Shown here piece after piece: positions 9,368 through 17,972 of a DNA stretch of 64,000 nucleotides (position 1 is the stretch's first letter; every line of letters begins with the position of its first letter). Made by a program: the position numbers and the translations under genes. Source of the stretch: Phascolarctobacterium sp. Its GTDB lineage: Bacteria; Bacillota; Negativicutes; Acidaminococcales; Acidaminococcaceae. The notes below the pieces were generated by a model. That model did no database searches. It had not been told where the DNA came from and saw only the letters and a list, made by a program, of their open reading frames with translations. The DNA lies in the NCBI GenBank assembly GCA_030523325.1, contig JAUNIS010000002.1:62001-126000 (forward strand). Reading direction: 5' to 3'.

Positions 9368-10851
9368 ATGCTGTAAGTATTAAGAACGTAACAAAAAAGT
9401 TTGGAGACATTATAGCCCTAGATGATTTGAGTCTGGATTTTCCTACGGGCAAAATTACTGGACTCATGGGCGCTGACGGAGCAGGTAAGACAACTCTTTT
9501 GCGTCTTATCATCGGCTTGCTTTTGCCAAATGCTGGTGAGATTTCTACCTTGGGCTATGATCCGACAACGAATAAAGACGACATTGTGCAAGTCATTGGT
9601 TATATGCCGCAAAAGTTTGGCATGTACGAGGACTTGAGCATTCAAGAAAATCTTGAGCTTTATGCGGACCTTAGAGATAAGCCCCACGACTTTGAAAAAG
9701 TCTTGGATATGACTAACCTTGCACCTTTTACCAAAAGATTGGCAGGCAAATTGTCAGGCGGCATGAAGCAAAAGCTGGGCCTAGCTTGTACGCTTCTGGG
9801 TAATCCTAAACTTTTAATTTTGGACGAGCCGTCCGTTGGTGTCGACCCCATTAGCCGCCGAGAATTAATCAAACTCGTTAAGGATTCTCTGACCGAAGAT
9901 ACTGCTGTTATTTGGGCTACGTCTTATTTGGATGAAGCACATAATTTCGACGAAGCCGTTGTGCTTGATAAGGGCAAGCTTTTGTTTCAGGGCAAGCCGG
10001 CTACTCTTAGCCCAACAGCCAAAGGTTTCGAGGAAGAAGTTGTTAAGCTGATGGGCGGTTTTGAGGACGAGCCTTCGAAATTGGCCGAAGATTACGAAAT
10101 TGTTGCGCCTCAAAGCGAATACACCGTTGAAGCCGATAATCTTTGTAAACGTTATGGAGATTTCTACGCTGTTAAGAATAATACTTTTAGAATTAAACGC
10201 GGCGAAATTTTCGGGCTCCTCGGGCCAAACGGCGCAGGTAAATCCACATCCTTTAAGATGATGTGCGGTCTTGCTAAACCAACAAGCGGTACGGCTCGGA
10301 TAGTTGGCATTGATATTCAAGATAATCCGAGCGTGGCTCGCTCCTACTTGGGTTATATGGCGCAAAAGTTTTCGCTCTACGGCGATTTAACCATCGAAGA
10401 AAATATGAATTTCTTCGTAGGCATTTACGGATTAGATTATTTTACCGGTCGCAAACGTATCGCCGAGCTCAAAGAAATTTTTGGCTTTGATAAATATGCT
10501 AACACGCCTACCAAGGATTTGCCTCTAGGTATTAAGCAAAGACTTTCTTTAGCTTGTGCAGTTATTCACGAGCCGCCCGTACTATTTCTCGATGAACCAA
10601 CATCGGGCGTTGATGCAGTTGGTCGTAGAGAATTTTGGCAGCATATTAACGCCCTTGCGAAAAAAGGCGTCACTGTTTTAGTTACGACTCACTTTATGGA
10701 TGAAGCAGAATACTGCGATCATATTTCTTTGTTCTTAGCAGGACAGACCATCGCTATCGGAACACCGGATGAGCTCAAAGCATCCGTTGGCGCTGATAAC
10801 ATGGAAGACACATTTATTAGAATAATCGAAAAAAGTAGTATTGAGGTTTAA
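9364..10851 (+). CDS. ABC transporter with two fused ATPase domains (YbhF-like)
   Basis: Cytoplasmic ATPase subunit with both nucleotide-binding domains on one chain. Domain 1 (about 1-235) has Walker A GADGAGKTT, an aspartate variant also typical of YbhF, plus LSGGMKQK and LLILDEPSVGVD. Domain 2 (about 250-495) has GPNGAGKST, a variant signature LPLGIKQRLS and VLFLDEPTSGVD. The altered second signature (LPLG in place of LSGG) suggests the two ATP sites may not be equivalent. It overlaps the adaptor gene by 4 bases and is followed after 3 bases by the permease. Confidence 0.88.
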   Translation: MNAVSIKNVTKKFGDIIALDDLSLDFPTGKITGLMGADGAGKTTLLRLIIGLLLPNAGEISTLGYDPTTNKDDIVQVIGYMPQKFGMYEDLSIQENLELYADLRDKPHDFEKVLDMTNLAPFTKRLAGKLSGGMKQKLGLACTLLGNPKLLILDEPSVGVDPISRRELIKLVKDSLTEDTAVIWATSYLDEAHNFDEAVVLDKGKLLFQGKPATLSPTAKGFEEEVVKLMGGFEDEPSKLAEDYEIVAPQSEYTVEADNLCKRYGDFYAVKNNTFRIKRGEIFGLLGPNGAGKSTSFKMMCGLAKPTSGTARIVGIDIQDNPSVARSYLGYMAQKFSLYGDLTIEENMNFFVGIYGLDYFTGRKRIAELKEIFGFDKYANTPTKDLPLGIKQRLSLACAVIHEPPVLFLDEPTSGVDAVGRREFWQHINALAKKGVTVLVTTHFMDEAEYCDHISLFLAGQTIAIGTPDELKASVGADNMEDTFIRIIEKSSIEV

Positions 10852-10854
10852 GGC

Positions 10855-11988
10855 ATGAAAATTACACTTGCTCTCATTAAAAAAGAAATACTGCAAATCA
10901 TTCGAGACCCGTCCACCATTCTTGTTGCTTTTATCATCCCTGCAATTATGATGGTAATTTATATGTACGGAGTTAATCTCGATACCCCGAGGGTTTATCT
11001 TGGCGTACGTATCGAGGATACGAATCCAGAACTGAGAAGCTTTGTGGATAGCATTTCTAAATCCAAATATATGACTAGCTACGTTTACACGGATAAGGAT
11101 AGCATGTACAAGGACATTAGCGATGCAAAAATTAATGGAGCAATCATCATTCCTAACGATTTTACTGAAAAGCTTGAGCAGGGTGGGGTGGCTAATCTTT
11201 TAGTTATTACTGATGGTGCGGCCTTAAACAGTGCCAACTATGTACAAAGCTATGTTACATCAGCTGCCAATACTTGGCTTAGCTTATCAAAATATGCTCA
11301 CAATATTAAATCGCCCATCGTTAATACGCAGGTGCGTCTTTGGTATAATCAGAGCATCAACAGTCATCATTTTATTTTGCCTGGTTCCATGGCTATTACG
11401 ATGAATCTTGTGGGACTTTTATTGACTAGTCTTGTTATCGCTCGTGAGTGGGAGCGAGGGACCATGGAATCCTTACTTGGAACTCATATAACTGCTTTGC
11501 AGCTTGTTGCTGGCAAATATGTTCCGTATTTTATTTTAGCCATGCTTTCTTGTTGCTTTAGCCTCGTGCTTTGCGTTCAGGTTTTTGGCGTGCCTTTTCA
11601 TGGCAGTATTATAAGTACGCTTTTTGTCTGCTCTTTGTTTATTCTTTGCTGCATCGGTTTGGGTCTGACAATTTCTACTATTTTTAAGAATCAGTTTCTC
11701 GCTTGTCAGGCAGCTCTTGGCGTTGGCTTCATGCCGGCTCAGCTTTTGTCAGGCTTAATGTTCCCAATTAATTCCATGCCAGAATTTTTCCAGACTCTGA
11801 CCATGCTCTTGCCTCCGAGATATTTTGTCACCTTCATCGAAAGCGAATTCCTCGCGGGGACAATTCCTAAGGTTGTTTTTACAAGTGCTATGTATTTGGC
11901 CATTCTGTCCGTGCTTTTATTCGCAGTAGTTTATAAGAAGACTTATACTCGCTTGGAAGATAAAGTTCCCAAGGAGGTGAAGTCATGA
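10855..11988 (+). CDS. ABC-2 type permease (YbhS-like)
   Basis: Membrane subunit of the exporter. It has an N-terminal transmembrane segment (about 20-40), a large extracytoplasmic domain (about 45-170) and five more hydrophobic segments, the ABC2_membrane_3 layout. EWERGTMESLLGTHI in the first cytoplasmic loop is the conserved coupling motif. It overlaps the following permease gene by ATGA, so the two probably form a heterodimer served by the fused ATPase. Confidence 0.88.
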   Translation: MKITLALIKKEILQIIRDPSTILVAFIIPAIMMVIYMYGVNLDTPRVYLGVRIEDTNPELRSFVDSISKSKYMTSYVYTDKDSMYKDISDAKINGAIIIPNDFTEKLEQGGVANLLVITDGAALNSANYVQSYVTSAANTWLSLSKYAHNIKSPIVNTQVRLWYNQSINSHHFILPGSMAITMNLVGLLLTSLVIAREWERGTMESLLGTHITALQLVAGKYVPYFILAMLSCCFSLVLCVQVFGVPFHGSIISTLFVCSLFILCCIGLGLTISTIFKNQFLACQAALGVGFMPAQLLSGLMFPINSMPEFFQTLTMLLPPRYFVTFIESEFLAGTIPKVVFTSAMYLAILSVLLFAVVYKKTYTRLEDKVPKEVKS

Positions 11989-13112
11989 CTTCCGTGCAAA
12001 TTATTCGCCTCCATATCCGCAGAATTTTAGCGCTTATGTATAAGGAGTTTATCACCATCTGGAAGGATCCTAAATCTCGAGGACTTGTTTTGGGTATGCC
12101 CATCATCCAACTGCTTTTATTTGCGAATTCCGTAACCATGGAAGTAAAAAATATTGATATGGCAGTTCTCGATTATTCTCGTACTCCTGAGTCAAGAGAA
12201 CTATTGTCAAGCTTTGCTGGGTCGACCCGTTTTCGTAATTTATATTATGTAGAAAACCTAGATGCTTTGCGTGATAAAATTGAAACCCAGAAGGTTCAGT
12301 TGGGACTGATTGTTCCCGATGATTTTGCTATTAAAATAAAACAAAAAACTGCAACGGATGTTCAGTTGATTGCAGATGGTCGTCAAACGAGCTCAGCTTC
12401 TATGGCTTCCGGCTATGCTATGCAAATTATCGGTACCTATTCTAACAAGGTGGCTCCTATCAGTACCACGGCCATAAATGTAGTGAGTCGTAATTGGTTC
12501 AACCAAAATCTTGATTACCAGCTTTATATTTTGCAAATGCTTGTGCCTATGTTAGCTTTAAGCTGTACGCTGATGCTGACAAGCATGTCCGTTTGTCGTG
12601 AAAAAGAAAATGGGACATTCGAGCAGCTCATCATCAGCCCGCTTCTCCCCGTGGAGATTATGATCGGCAAACTTTTGCCTCCACTTTTAATTGCTATGAC
12701 GGTAACCATGTTCATGACCGGGGTTGTTGTATTTGTTTATGGAGTGCCAATGGTAGGAAGCCTTATGCAGCTTTTGATTATGATGTTTACAGCCTTGCTT
12801 GCAATTAGCGGGGTTGGTCTCTTCATTTCCTCCGTTACTAAAACTCAGCAACAAGCCATCCTTGGTGTTATGACCTTCCAGGTGCCTGCTTTTATGCTGT
12901 CAGGCTTTGTTTCTCCTGTGCAGGACATGCCTGATTTAGCTCAATTCATCACTCGCATCAATCCGGTTTGGTATTTTATGGATGGTACGCAAATGGTTTT
13001 CTTCAGAGGCTTGAACTATTCCATGATGTGGAAATTTGTTTTGCCTTTGCTTGCTATTTCTTTTGTAACATTGGGGATTGCTACTTGGACTTTTACAAGA
13101 AAATTAGAATAA
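11985..13112 (+). CDS. ABC-2 type permease (YbhR-like)
   Basis: Second permease of the exporter, paralogous to the preceding gene: one N-terminal segment, an external domain, then a five-segment membrane block with the coupling motif CREKENGTFEQLIISPL. The start is the ATG overlapping the upstream stop, behind AAGGAGGTG. No convincing terminator follows before the serine T-box promoter about 55 bases downstream. Confidence 0.88.
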   Translation: MTSVQIIRLHIRRILALMYKEFITIWKDPKSRGLVLGMPIIQLLLFANSVTMEVKNIDMAVLDYSRTPESRELLSSFAGSTRFRNLYYVENLDALRDKIETQKVQLGLIVPDDFAIKIKQKTATDVQLIADGRQTSSASMASGYAMQIIGTYSNKVAPISTTAINVVSRNWFNQNLDYQLYILQMLVPMLALSCTLMLTSMSVCREKENGTFEQLIISPLLPVEIMIGKLLPPLLIAMTVTMFMTGVVVFVYGVPMVGSLMQLLIMMFTALLAISGVGLFISSVTKTQQQAILGVMTFQVPAFMLSGFVSPVQDMPDLAQFITRINPVWYFMDGTQMVFFRGLNYSMMWKFVLPLLAISFVTLGIATWTFTRKLE

Positions 13113-13167
13113 AATGTAAATAATAGAGCATAAATAATGTATACATTCAGGAAAAAGTATTTTTTAC

Positions 13168-13195
13168 TTGACTATTATTTTTTAGGTGCTACAAT
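13168..13195 (+). promoter_or_regulatory. Sigma-A-type promoter of the serC operon
   Basis: TTGACT and TACAAT are separated by 16 bp. Transcription would begin near 13202, just ahead of the T-box stem I. Confidence 0.75.
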
Positions 13196-13387
13196 ATGAG
13201 TAATTTAATAATTCTAGTCTATGATAGAGAAGCGAATATTTTTTAGTTTGTAGAGAGTCGGTGGTTGGTGCAAGCCGATAACGGAAAATATTCTTTCCGC
13301 TCTGGAGTCTCAGGTGATGAGTCTGACGGGAACGCCCGCTATAGCGTAGAAAAGATGGCTACAAGCAATTTGGGTGGCACCGCGAGT

Positions 13388-13424
13388 ACTCTCGTCCCAT
13401 GGGGAACGGGAGTTTTCTTTTTTC
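13388..13424 (+). terminator. T-box terminator 1
   Basis: ACTCTCGTCCC pairs with GGGAACGGGAGT (one bulge, one G-U), followed by TTTCTTTTTTCT. It is mutually exclusive with the first antiterminator because the CGCGAG/CTCG and CCC bases are shared. Confidence 0.82.
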
Positions 13425-13459
13425 TTGCAACGTAGCAATTTGGGTGGTACCGCGAGAAG

Positions 13460-13503
13460 GAGAAGCTCGTCCCAAAGGGGATGGCTTCTCTTATATTTTT
13501 TTT
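13460..13503 (+). terminator. T-box terminator 2
   Basis: GAGAAGC-TCGTCCC pairs with GGGATGGCTTCTC around an AAAG loop, followed by a T-rich run to 13503. It sits 16 bases before the serC start. Confidence 0.82.
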
Positions 13504-13518
13504 AGAAGGTGAACAGTA

Positions 13519-14592
13519 ATGAAAAGAGCGTACAATTTTAACGCAGGTCCTAGCGCACTTCCTCTGGAAGTTCTTCAAGAAGCACAAGCTGAATTTTTAA
13601 ATTTTGCAGATACAGGCATGAGCATTATCGAAATGAGTCATCGATCTAAAGAATACGACGCGCTTCATGCTGAGACTAAAGCTCTTATGAAAGAGCTCAT
13701 GGAAATTCCTGATGATTACGAGGTGATGTTTATTCAAGGTGGTGGTAGCTTACAGTTCTTTATGACTGCTGCTAATTTTAACACCAAAAAGCATGCGGCT
13801 TATGTAAATACTGGCGTGTGGTCTAAAAAAGCTATGGCCGAGGCTAAAGTTTATGGTCAAGCTTATGAAGCAGCATCATCCGCCGATAAAAATCACAGCT
13901 ACATTCCTCAAGAATACAGCATTCTTCCCGATACTTCTTTCGTACATTTAACTTCTAATAATACTATTTACGGCACTGAATGGCAAAGCTTCCCGGAATT
14001 TGATGTTCCTGTGATTTGTGATATGAGCTCCGACATTCTTTCTCGTAAGGTTGATGTTTCAAAATTTGACTTAATTTATGCAGGCGCCCAAAAGAATCTG
14101 GCTCCAGCTGGTGTAGTCGTAGTTATCGCGAAGAAAGCATTCGTCGAGACAGCAAATACTAATTTACCGACCATGCTTAAATACAAAACCTTTTTGGACA
14201 ACGATTCCTTATATAACACTCCGCCCGTGTTCTGCATTTATATGATTAACAAAACCTTGAAATGGATCAAGGCACAAGGCGGCGTAGAAGCAATCGCTAA
14301 AAATAACCAAGCGAAAGCAAAAATTATTTACGATGTTATCGACAATTCTAATGGCTTCTACAAGGGTCACGCAGAACCCGGTTCTCGTAGCCTCATGAAC
14401 ATTACCTTTAACCTGGCAACTCCCGAGATGGAAAAAGATTTTGTTGCTAAAGGTAAAGCAGCGGGCTTCGTAGGTATTGGCGGGCACCGTCTTGTTGGCG
14501 GTTGTCGTGCTTCCACTTATAACGCAGTTCCTATGGAAGCTTGCAAGGCTCTGGCAGAATTTATGAAAGAATATCAAAAAGCTAATCAATAA
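13519..14592 (+). CDS. serC: Phosphoserine aminotransferase
   Basis: PLP enzyme that converts 3-phosphohydroxypyruvate and glutamate to phosphoserine, step two of serine synthesis. It is 357 aa, the normal size. The N-terminal FNAGPSALP and the FIQGGGSLQF segment bind substrate/PLP phosphate; the Schiff-base lysine is K192 in AGAQKNLAPAG. The RLVGGCRASTYNA C-terminal motif is complete. It lies first behind the T-box, 12 bases before serA, so both are under serine-tRNA control. Confidence 0.96.
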   Translation: MKRAYNFNAGPSALPLEVLQEAQAEFLNFADTGMSIIEMSHRSKEYDALHAETKALMKELMEIPDDYEVMFIQGGGSLQFFMTAANFNTKKHAAYVNTGVWSKKAMAEAKVYGQAYEAASSADKNHSYIPQEYSILPDTSFVHLTSNNTIYGTEWQSFPEFDVPVICDMSSDILSRKVDVSKFDLIYAGAQKNLAPAGVVVVIAKKAFVETANTNLPTMLKYKTFLDNDSLYNTPPVFCIYMINKTLKWIKAQGGVEAIAKNNQAKAKIIYDVIDNSNGFYKGHAEPGSRSLMNITFNLATPEMEKDFVAKGKAAGFVGIGGHRLVGGCRASTYNAVPMEACKALAEFMKEYQKANQ

Positions 14593-14604
14593 GGAGATAG
14601 AAAA

Positions 14605-16194
14605 ATGAAAGTATTTGTAAGTAACGACGTTAATGCTAAAGGTATTGAACTTTTAAAACAACATTTTGATGTAGATGTTATGCCTAATATGAAGGAAGAT
14701 GAGCTCTGCAAAATTATCGGCGAATATGATGCACTGGTAAGCCGTAGCCAAATTTCCATCACAAAAAAAATTATTGAGCACGCAACTAAACTGAAAGTAA
14801 TTGGTCGCGCAGGTGTTGGCGTTGATAATATTGATGTTCCGGCTGCGACAGCTCATGGTATTATGGTTCTCAATGCACCAGAAGGAAATACCTTGGCTGC
14901 AACTGAACACACTGTAGCAATGCTCATGAGCATGACTCGTCACATTCCCCAAGCACATCAATCCCTTCAAGAAGGCAAATGGGATCGCAAGAGCTTTGAT
15001 GGTATTCAAGTTCAAGGCAGAACCTTAGGTATCATCGGTGTAGGTCGTATTGGTAGTCGTGTTGCAACTCGTATGCAAGGCATGGAAATGCGTACTATTG
15101 GTTACGATCCGTATATCACCGAAGAACGCGCTCATTCTGTTGGTGTTGAATTAGTTGACTTCGATACTCTCTTAAAAGAATCCGACTACATTACTATTCA
15201 TACTCCGCTGACAAAAGAAACAGAAAAAATGATTGATGCCGAAGCAATTAGCAAAATGAAAGACGGTGTTCGTTTTGTTAACTGTGCACGTGGTGCCTGC
15301 ATGGATCCTTACGCAGTTGCAGATGCAGTTAAGTCTGGCAAGATTGCTGGTGCGGCTATCGACGTTTATCCTTGGGAACCGCTTACCAAAGAAAACAATC
15401 CGTTCATCGGTCTCTTTAACGTAGTGCAAACTCCTCACCTTGGCGCATCTACTAAAGAAGCACAAATCGGTGTATCCGTTGACGTTGCTGTTGGCGTTAT
15501 CGACGCGCTTGAAGGGCGTCCTGTTATGACTGCTGTTAATATGGCTCCTATTCCTAAATCTGTTGCAGCCGTTATTCAACCCTATTTCAAGCTTGCTGAG
15601 CGCATGGGTACAGTTGGCATCTATCTTGCCGATGCAGCAATTACAGATATCGAAGTTGAATATACTGGTGACCTGGCTGATACAGAAACTCAAGCTCTCA
15701 CGACAGCACTTATTAAAGGCGTTCTGACTCCGATTCTCCAAGAACGCGTTAACTATGTTAATGCAGGTCAAGAGGCTAAGAAACGCAATATTTCTATTAA
15801 AGAAAGTAAATCTCATAAACCATCCTACTATCATACTGCTATTACCTGCAGACTTAAAACCTCTAAGGGCGAGCACGAAATCGTTGGTACACTCTTTAAC
15901 GGCAATGAAGCCAAAATTGTTGGTATCGACGGATATCGCATTGACTTCAAGCCTGAAGGCTATCTGATTCTTGCTCCTCATGAAGATAAGCCTAATATGA
16001 TAGGTCAGATTGCAACTCTCCTCGGTCAAGCAGGCATTAACATTAATGGTATGCAAGTAGGTCAAACAGGGCACGAGGGCATGAATATCATGGCGATTGC
16101 TGTAAGTAACGACTTGCCTAATGACATCATCTTAAGAATCAAAGGTATTGAAGGCATCCAAGATGTGAAGATGATTAATTGCGAGGGAATTTAA
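14605..16194 (+). CDS. serA: D-3-phosphoglycerate dehydrogenase
   Basis: NAD-dependent first enzyme of serine synthesis. The 529-aa length marks the long (type 1) form: a split substrate-binding domain (1-100 and 285-310), a Rossmann domain (100-285) with GVGRIGSR, then an intervening ASB domain (about 320-450) and a C-terminal ACT domain (about 455-529) of the kind that binds serine for feedback inhibition in other family members. Catalytic residues are visible in VNCARG, and in TPHLGAST for the histidine. GGAGATAG precedes the ATG. DUF1015 follows after 5 bases. Confidence 0.96.
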   Translation: MKVFVSNDVNAKGIELLKQHFDVDVMPNMKEDELCKIIGEYDALVSRSQISITKKIIEHATKLKVIGRAGVGVDNIDVPAATAHGIMVLNAPEGNTLAATEHTVAMLMSMTRHIPQAHQSLQEGKWDRKSFDGIQVQGRTLGIIGVGRIGSRVATRMQGMEMRTIGYDPYITEERAHSVGVELVDFDTLLKESDYITIHTPLTKETEKMIDAEAISKMKDGVRFVNCARGACMDPYAVADAVKSGKIAGAAIDVYPWEPLTKENNPFIGLFNVVQTPHLGASTKEAQIGVSVDVAVGVIDALEGRPVMTAVNMAPIPKSVAAVIQPYFKLAERMGTVGIYLADAAITDIEVEYTGDLADTETQALTTALIKGVLTPILQERVNYVNAGQEAKKRNISIKESKSHKPSYYHTAITCRLKTSKGEHEIVGTLFNGNEAKIVGIDGYRIDFKPEGYLILAPHEDKPNMIGQIATLLGQAGININGMQVGQTGHEGMNIMAIAVSNDLPNDIILRIKGIEGIQDVKMINCEGI

Positions 16195-16199
16195 TTTAA

Positions 16200-17393
16200 A
16201 TGAATAGCGTAGCATTTTTAAAGGCTAATTTTTTGCTTCCTAATGGTGTGGATATGAATAAATGGTCCGTAATTGCTTGCGACCAGTATACTTCCGACCA
16301 AGACTATTGGAAAAATGTTGAACAAATCGTCGGCGAAAATCCTTCCGCTTTAAGGCTTATTCTTCCCGAGGTTTATCTTGCGAAGGATAATTCGCCGCGC
16401 GTAGAAAAAATTAACGAGAGCATGCATGCTTATCTCGACGCAGGCATTCTCAAGGAATATAACGATTGCTACATCTACCTTGAACGTACACTTGCTTCGG
16501 GCGTAGTTCGTCCTGGGATTGTGGGCGTTGTTGATATGGAGCAGTATAGTTATATCGAAGGTGTTAAGTGTGATATTAAACCCACAGAAAAAACTGTTCC
16601 TGAAAGAATTCCTCCTCGTAAGGCTGTGCGTGACAAAGCTCAACTAGAGCTTGCACACGTCATTCTTTTCTGCAACGACAAAGAAAATTCTTTAGTTGGT
16701 TATCTTGCTTCTAAGAAGAACCAAATGAAGAAAATTTATGACTTTGAGATGATGATGGATGGCGGACATATCGCAGGCTGGCTTGTTGATGGTGAGATTT
16801 GCAAGGAATTCGACAAAAAATATGCTGAGTATTGCGTTCTAATGGAAGCACAAAATACTCCGCAATTAATTGTTGGTGACGGCAACCATTCTTTGGCAAC
16901 GGCTAAATCTGTCTACGAGGATGACAAAACGAACAAAAAGGCGAGATATGCAATGGTGGAGCTGCAAAATATTTACGATGACTCCATCGCCTTTGAACCA
17001 ATTCATAGAGTTCTTTTTGACATTGACGTAGAAAATTTCTTGAAATTTGTTGAGAGCAAGACCAAAGGCGCTTATCCCATTCAATGGATGACTGCTTCAA
17101 GTAAAGGGGAATTAATGATTGATGTCAAAGCAAACCAAATTCCTATCGAGACGCTGCAACCTATTATCGATGAATATCTTCTAACTCATCAAGGCGACAT
17201 CGATTACGTTCATGATGGCGTAGAAAAAATTGTTAGCGAGCATAAAAATTCTCTGGGGATTTTCTTGCCGGCAATTCAGAAGGGAGAAATTTTCGACCGC
17301 ATTGCAACTCAAGGGGTTTACCCGCGCAAAACATTTTCTGTTGGGGAAGCTAACGACAAACGTTTCTATCTCGAAGCAAGAATAATCAAATAA
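16200..17393 (+). CDS. DUF1015 family protein
   Basis: Conserved protein of about 400 aa, biochemically uncharacterised as far as I know. The family motif VGDGNHSLATAK (near residue 222) and the N-terminal WSVIACDQYTSDQDYW are diagnostic. It is often found directly after serA in Clostridia and Negativicutes, as here (5-base gap, same T-box unit), which argues for a role in serine or phosphoglycerate metabolism; that is inference from context. No signal peptide or membrane segment. A terminator follows immediately. Confidence 0.85.
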   Translation: MNSVAFLKANFLLPNGVDMNKWSVIACDQYTSDQDYWKNVEQIVGENPSALRLILPEVYLAKDNSPRVEKINESMHAYLDAGILKEYNDCYIYLERTLASGVVRPGIVGVVDMEQYSYIEGVKCDIKPTEKTVPERIPPRKAVRDKAQLELAHVILFCNDKENSLVGYLASKKNQMKKIYDFEMMMDGGHIAGWLVDGEICKEFDKKYAEYCVLMEAQNTPQLIVGDGNHSLATAKSVYEDDKTNKKARYAMVELQNIYDDSIAFEPIHRVLFDIDVENFLKFVESKTKGAYPIQWMTASSKGELMIDVKANQIPIETLQPIIDEYLLTHQGDIDYVHDGVEKIVSEHKNSLGIFLPAIQKGEIFDRIATQGVYPRKTFSVGEANDKRFYLEARIIK

Positions 17394-17396
17394 ATA

Positions 17397-17428
17397 AACG
17401 CTCACCAAAAGGTGAGCGTTTTCTTTTA
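17397..17428 (+). terminator. Rho-independent terminator of the serine operon
   Basis: A perfect 10-bp stem AACGCTCACC/GGTGAGCGTT with an AAAA loop, followed by TTCTTTT. The left flank is less T-rich when read on the minus strand, so it may also weakly end the convergent cupin gene. Confidence 0.85.
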
Positions 17429-17788
17429 AGCATTTGTCTTAATAATTAAGGCTTGGAGAATTAAATCTTCTTTAGCAGCTGCCGCATTGCCAATGCTATG
17501 GCTATGTCCTTCTAAACAATGAACAATATCGCCGGGCTTCAGAATTATTTTTTTACCATCGTCGTTGTATTCGGCGCTGCCAGACAAAACTACAATGGTT
17601 TCGGTGTTGCCAACGTGTGCGTGATAACCCAAACTGCAGCCGGGTTTTAATATTACTTTAGCATACATAACGACGGATGAGTTCAACATTGATTCAGTAA
17701 TATAATGTTCGATGATTACTTCTCCATCGCCGCCAAAACGATTCATTGCCACGTCAATTTTTTTTTCTTGAATAAGCATTCGCTTCAC
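17426..17788 (-). CDS. Cupin domain protein
   Basis: Small single-domain cupin of 120 aa. The two cupin motifs are visible: GCSLGYHAHVGNTETIVVLSG (metal-binding His and Glu) and the second, PGDIVHCLEGHSHSIGN. Such proteins can be isomerases, dioxygenases or sugar-binding sensors; nothing here decides between them. It is transcribed alone, with a TATAAT-like -10 on the minus strand at 17813-17818 and an AAGGAGTG site before the ATG. Confidence 0.8.
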   Translation of the reverse strand: MKRMLIQEKKIDVAMNRFGGDGEVIIEHYITESMLNSSVVMYAKVILKPGCSLGYHAHVGNTETIVVLSGSAEYNDDGKKIILKPGDIVHCLEGHSHSIGNAAAAKEDLILQALIIKTNA

Positions 17789-17884
17789 TCCTTATTTTTT
17801 TAATCTAATTATATTATAACTCATGATTTAATTTTTAAGAAAAAAAGTTTTCAAAAAAACTTGTCAGCATTGATAAAAATATTC

Positions 17885-17913
17885 TTTACAAATTTAGCAC
17901 GCTAAAGTATAAT
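17885..17913 (+). promoter_or_regulatory. Sigma-A promoter with an inverted repeat in the spacer
   Basis: TTTACA, 17 bp, TATAAT. The spacer contains TTAGC-AC-GCTAA (17894-17905), an inverted repeat well placed to be an operator for the amino-acid binding-protein gene. Confidence 0.75.
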
Positions 17914-17972
17914 AAGCATGTACTCAAAAATCAAGCGAGAGAATCGCAGAATATTGAAAGGGTGGAATTAAA

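Larger units (their letters stand above)
13202..13503 (+). promoter_or_regulatory. Serine T-box leader with two antiterminator/terminator modules
   Basis: tRNA-sensing leader of the serine operon. The stem I distal part shows the conserved AGAGAG and GGTTGGTGCAAGCC elements (13252-13275). The returning strand (13286-13302) carries TCT and TCC triplets where the specifier should lie; both are serine codons and I cannot tell which is used. The T-box sequence TGGGTGGCACCGCG occurs at 13371-13384 and again, with one change, at 13441-13454. Each copy is followed by its own terminator. Known T-boxes let uncharged tRNA stabilise the antiterminator, so serine starvation should switch the operon on. 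The doubling of only the decision module is unusual. Confidence 0.9.

Noticed and set aside
15172-16074. Long antisense frame of about 300 codons on the minus strand within serA
   Set aside because: It is a codon-bias shadow of serA: Cys-, Asn- and Phe-rich, no ribosome binding site, no domain.
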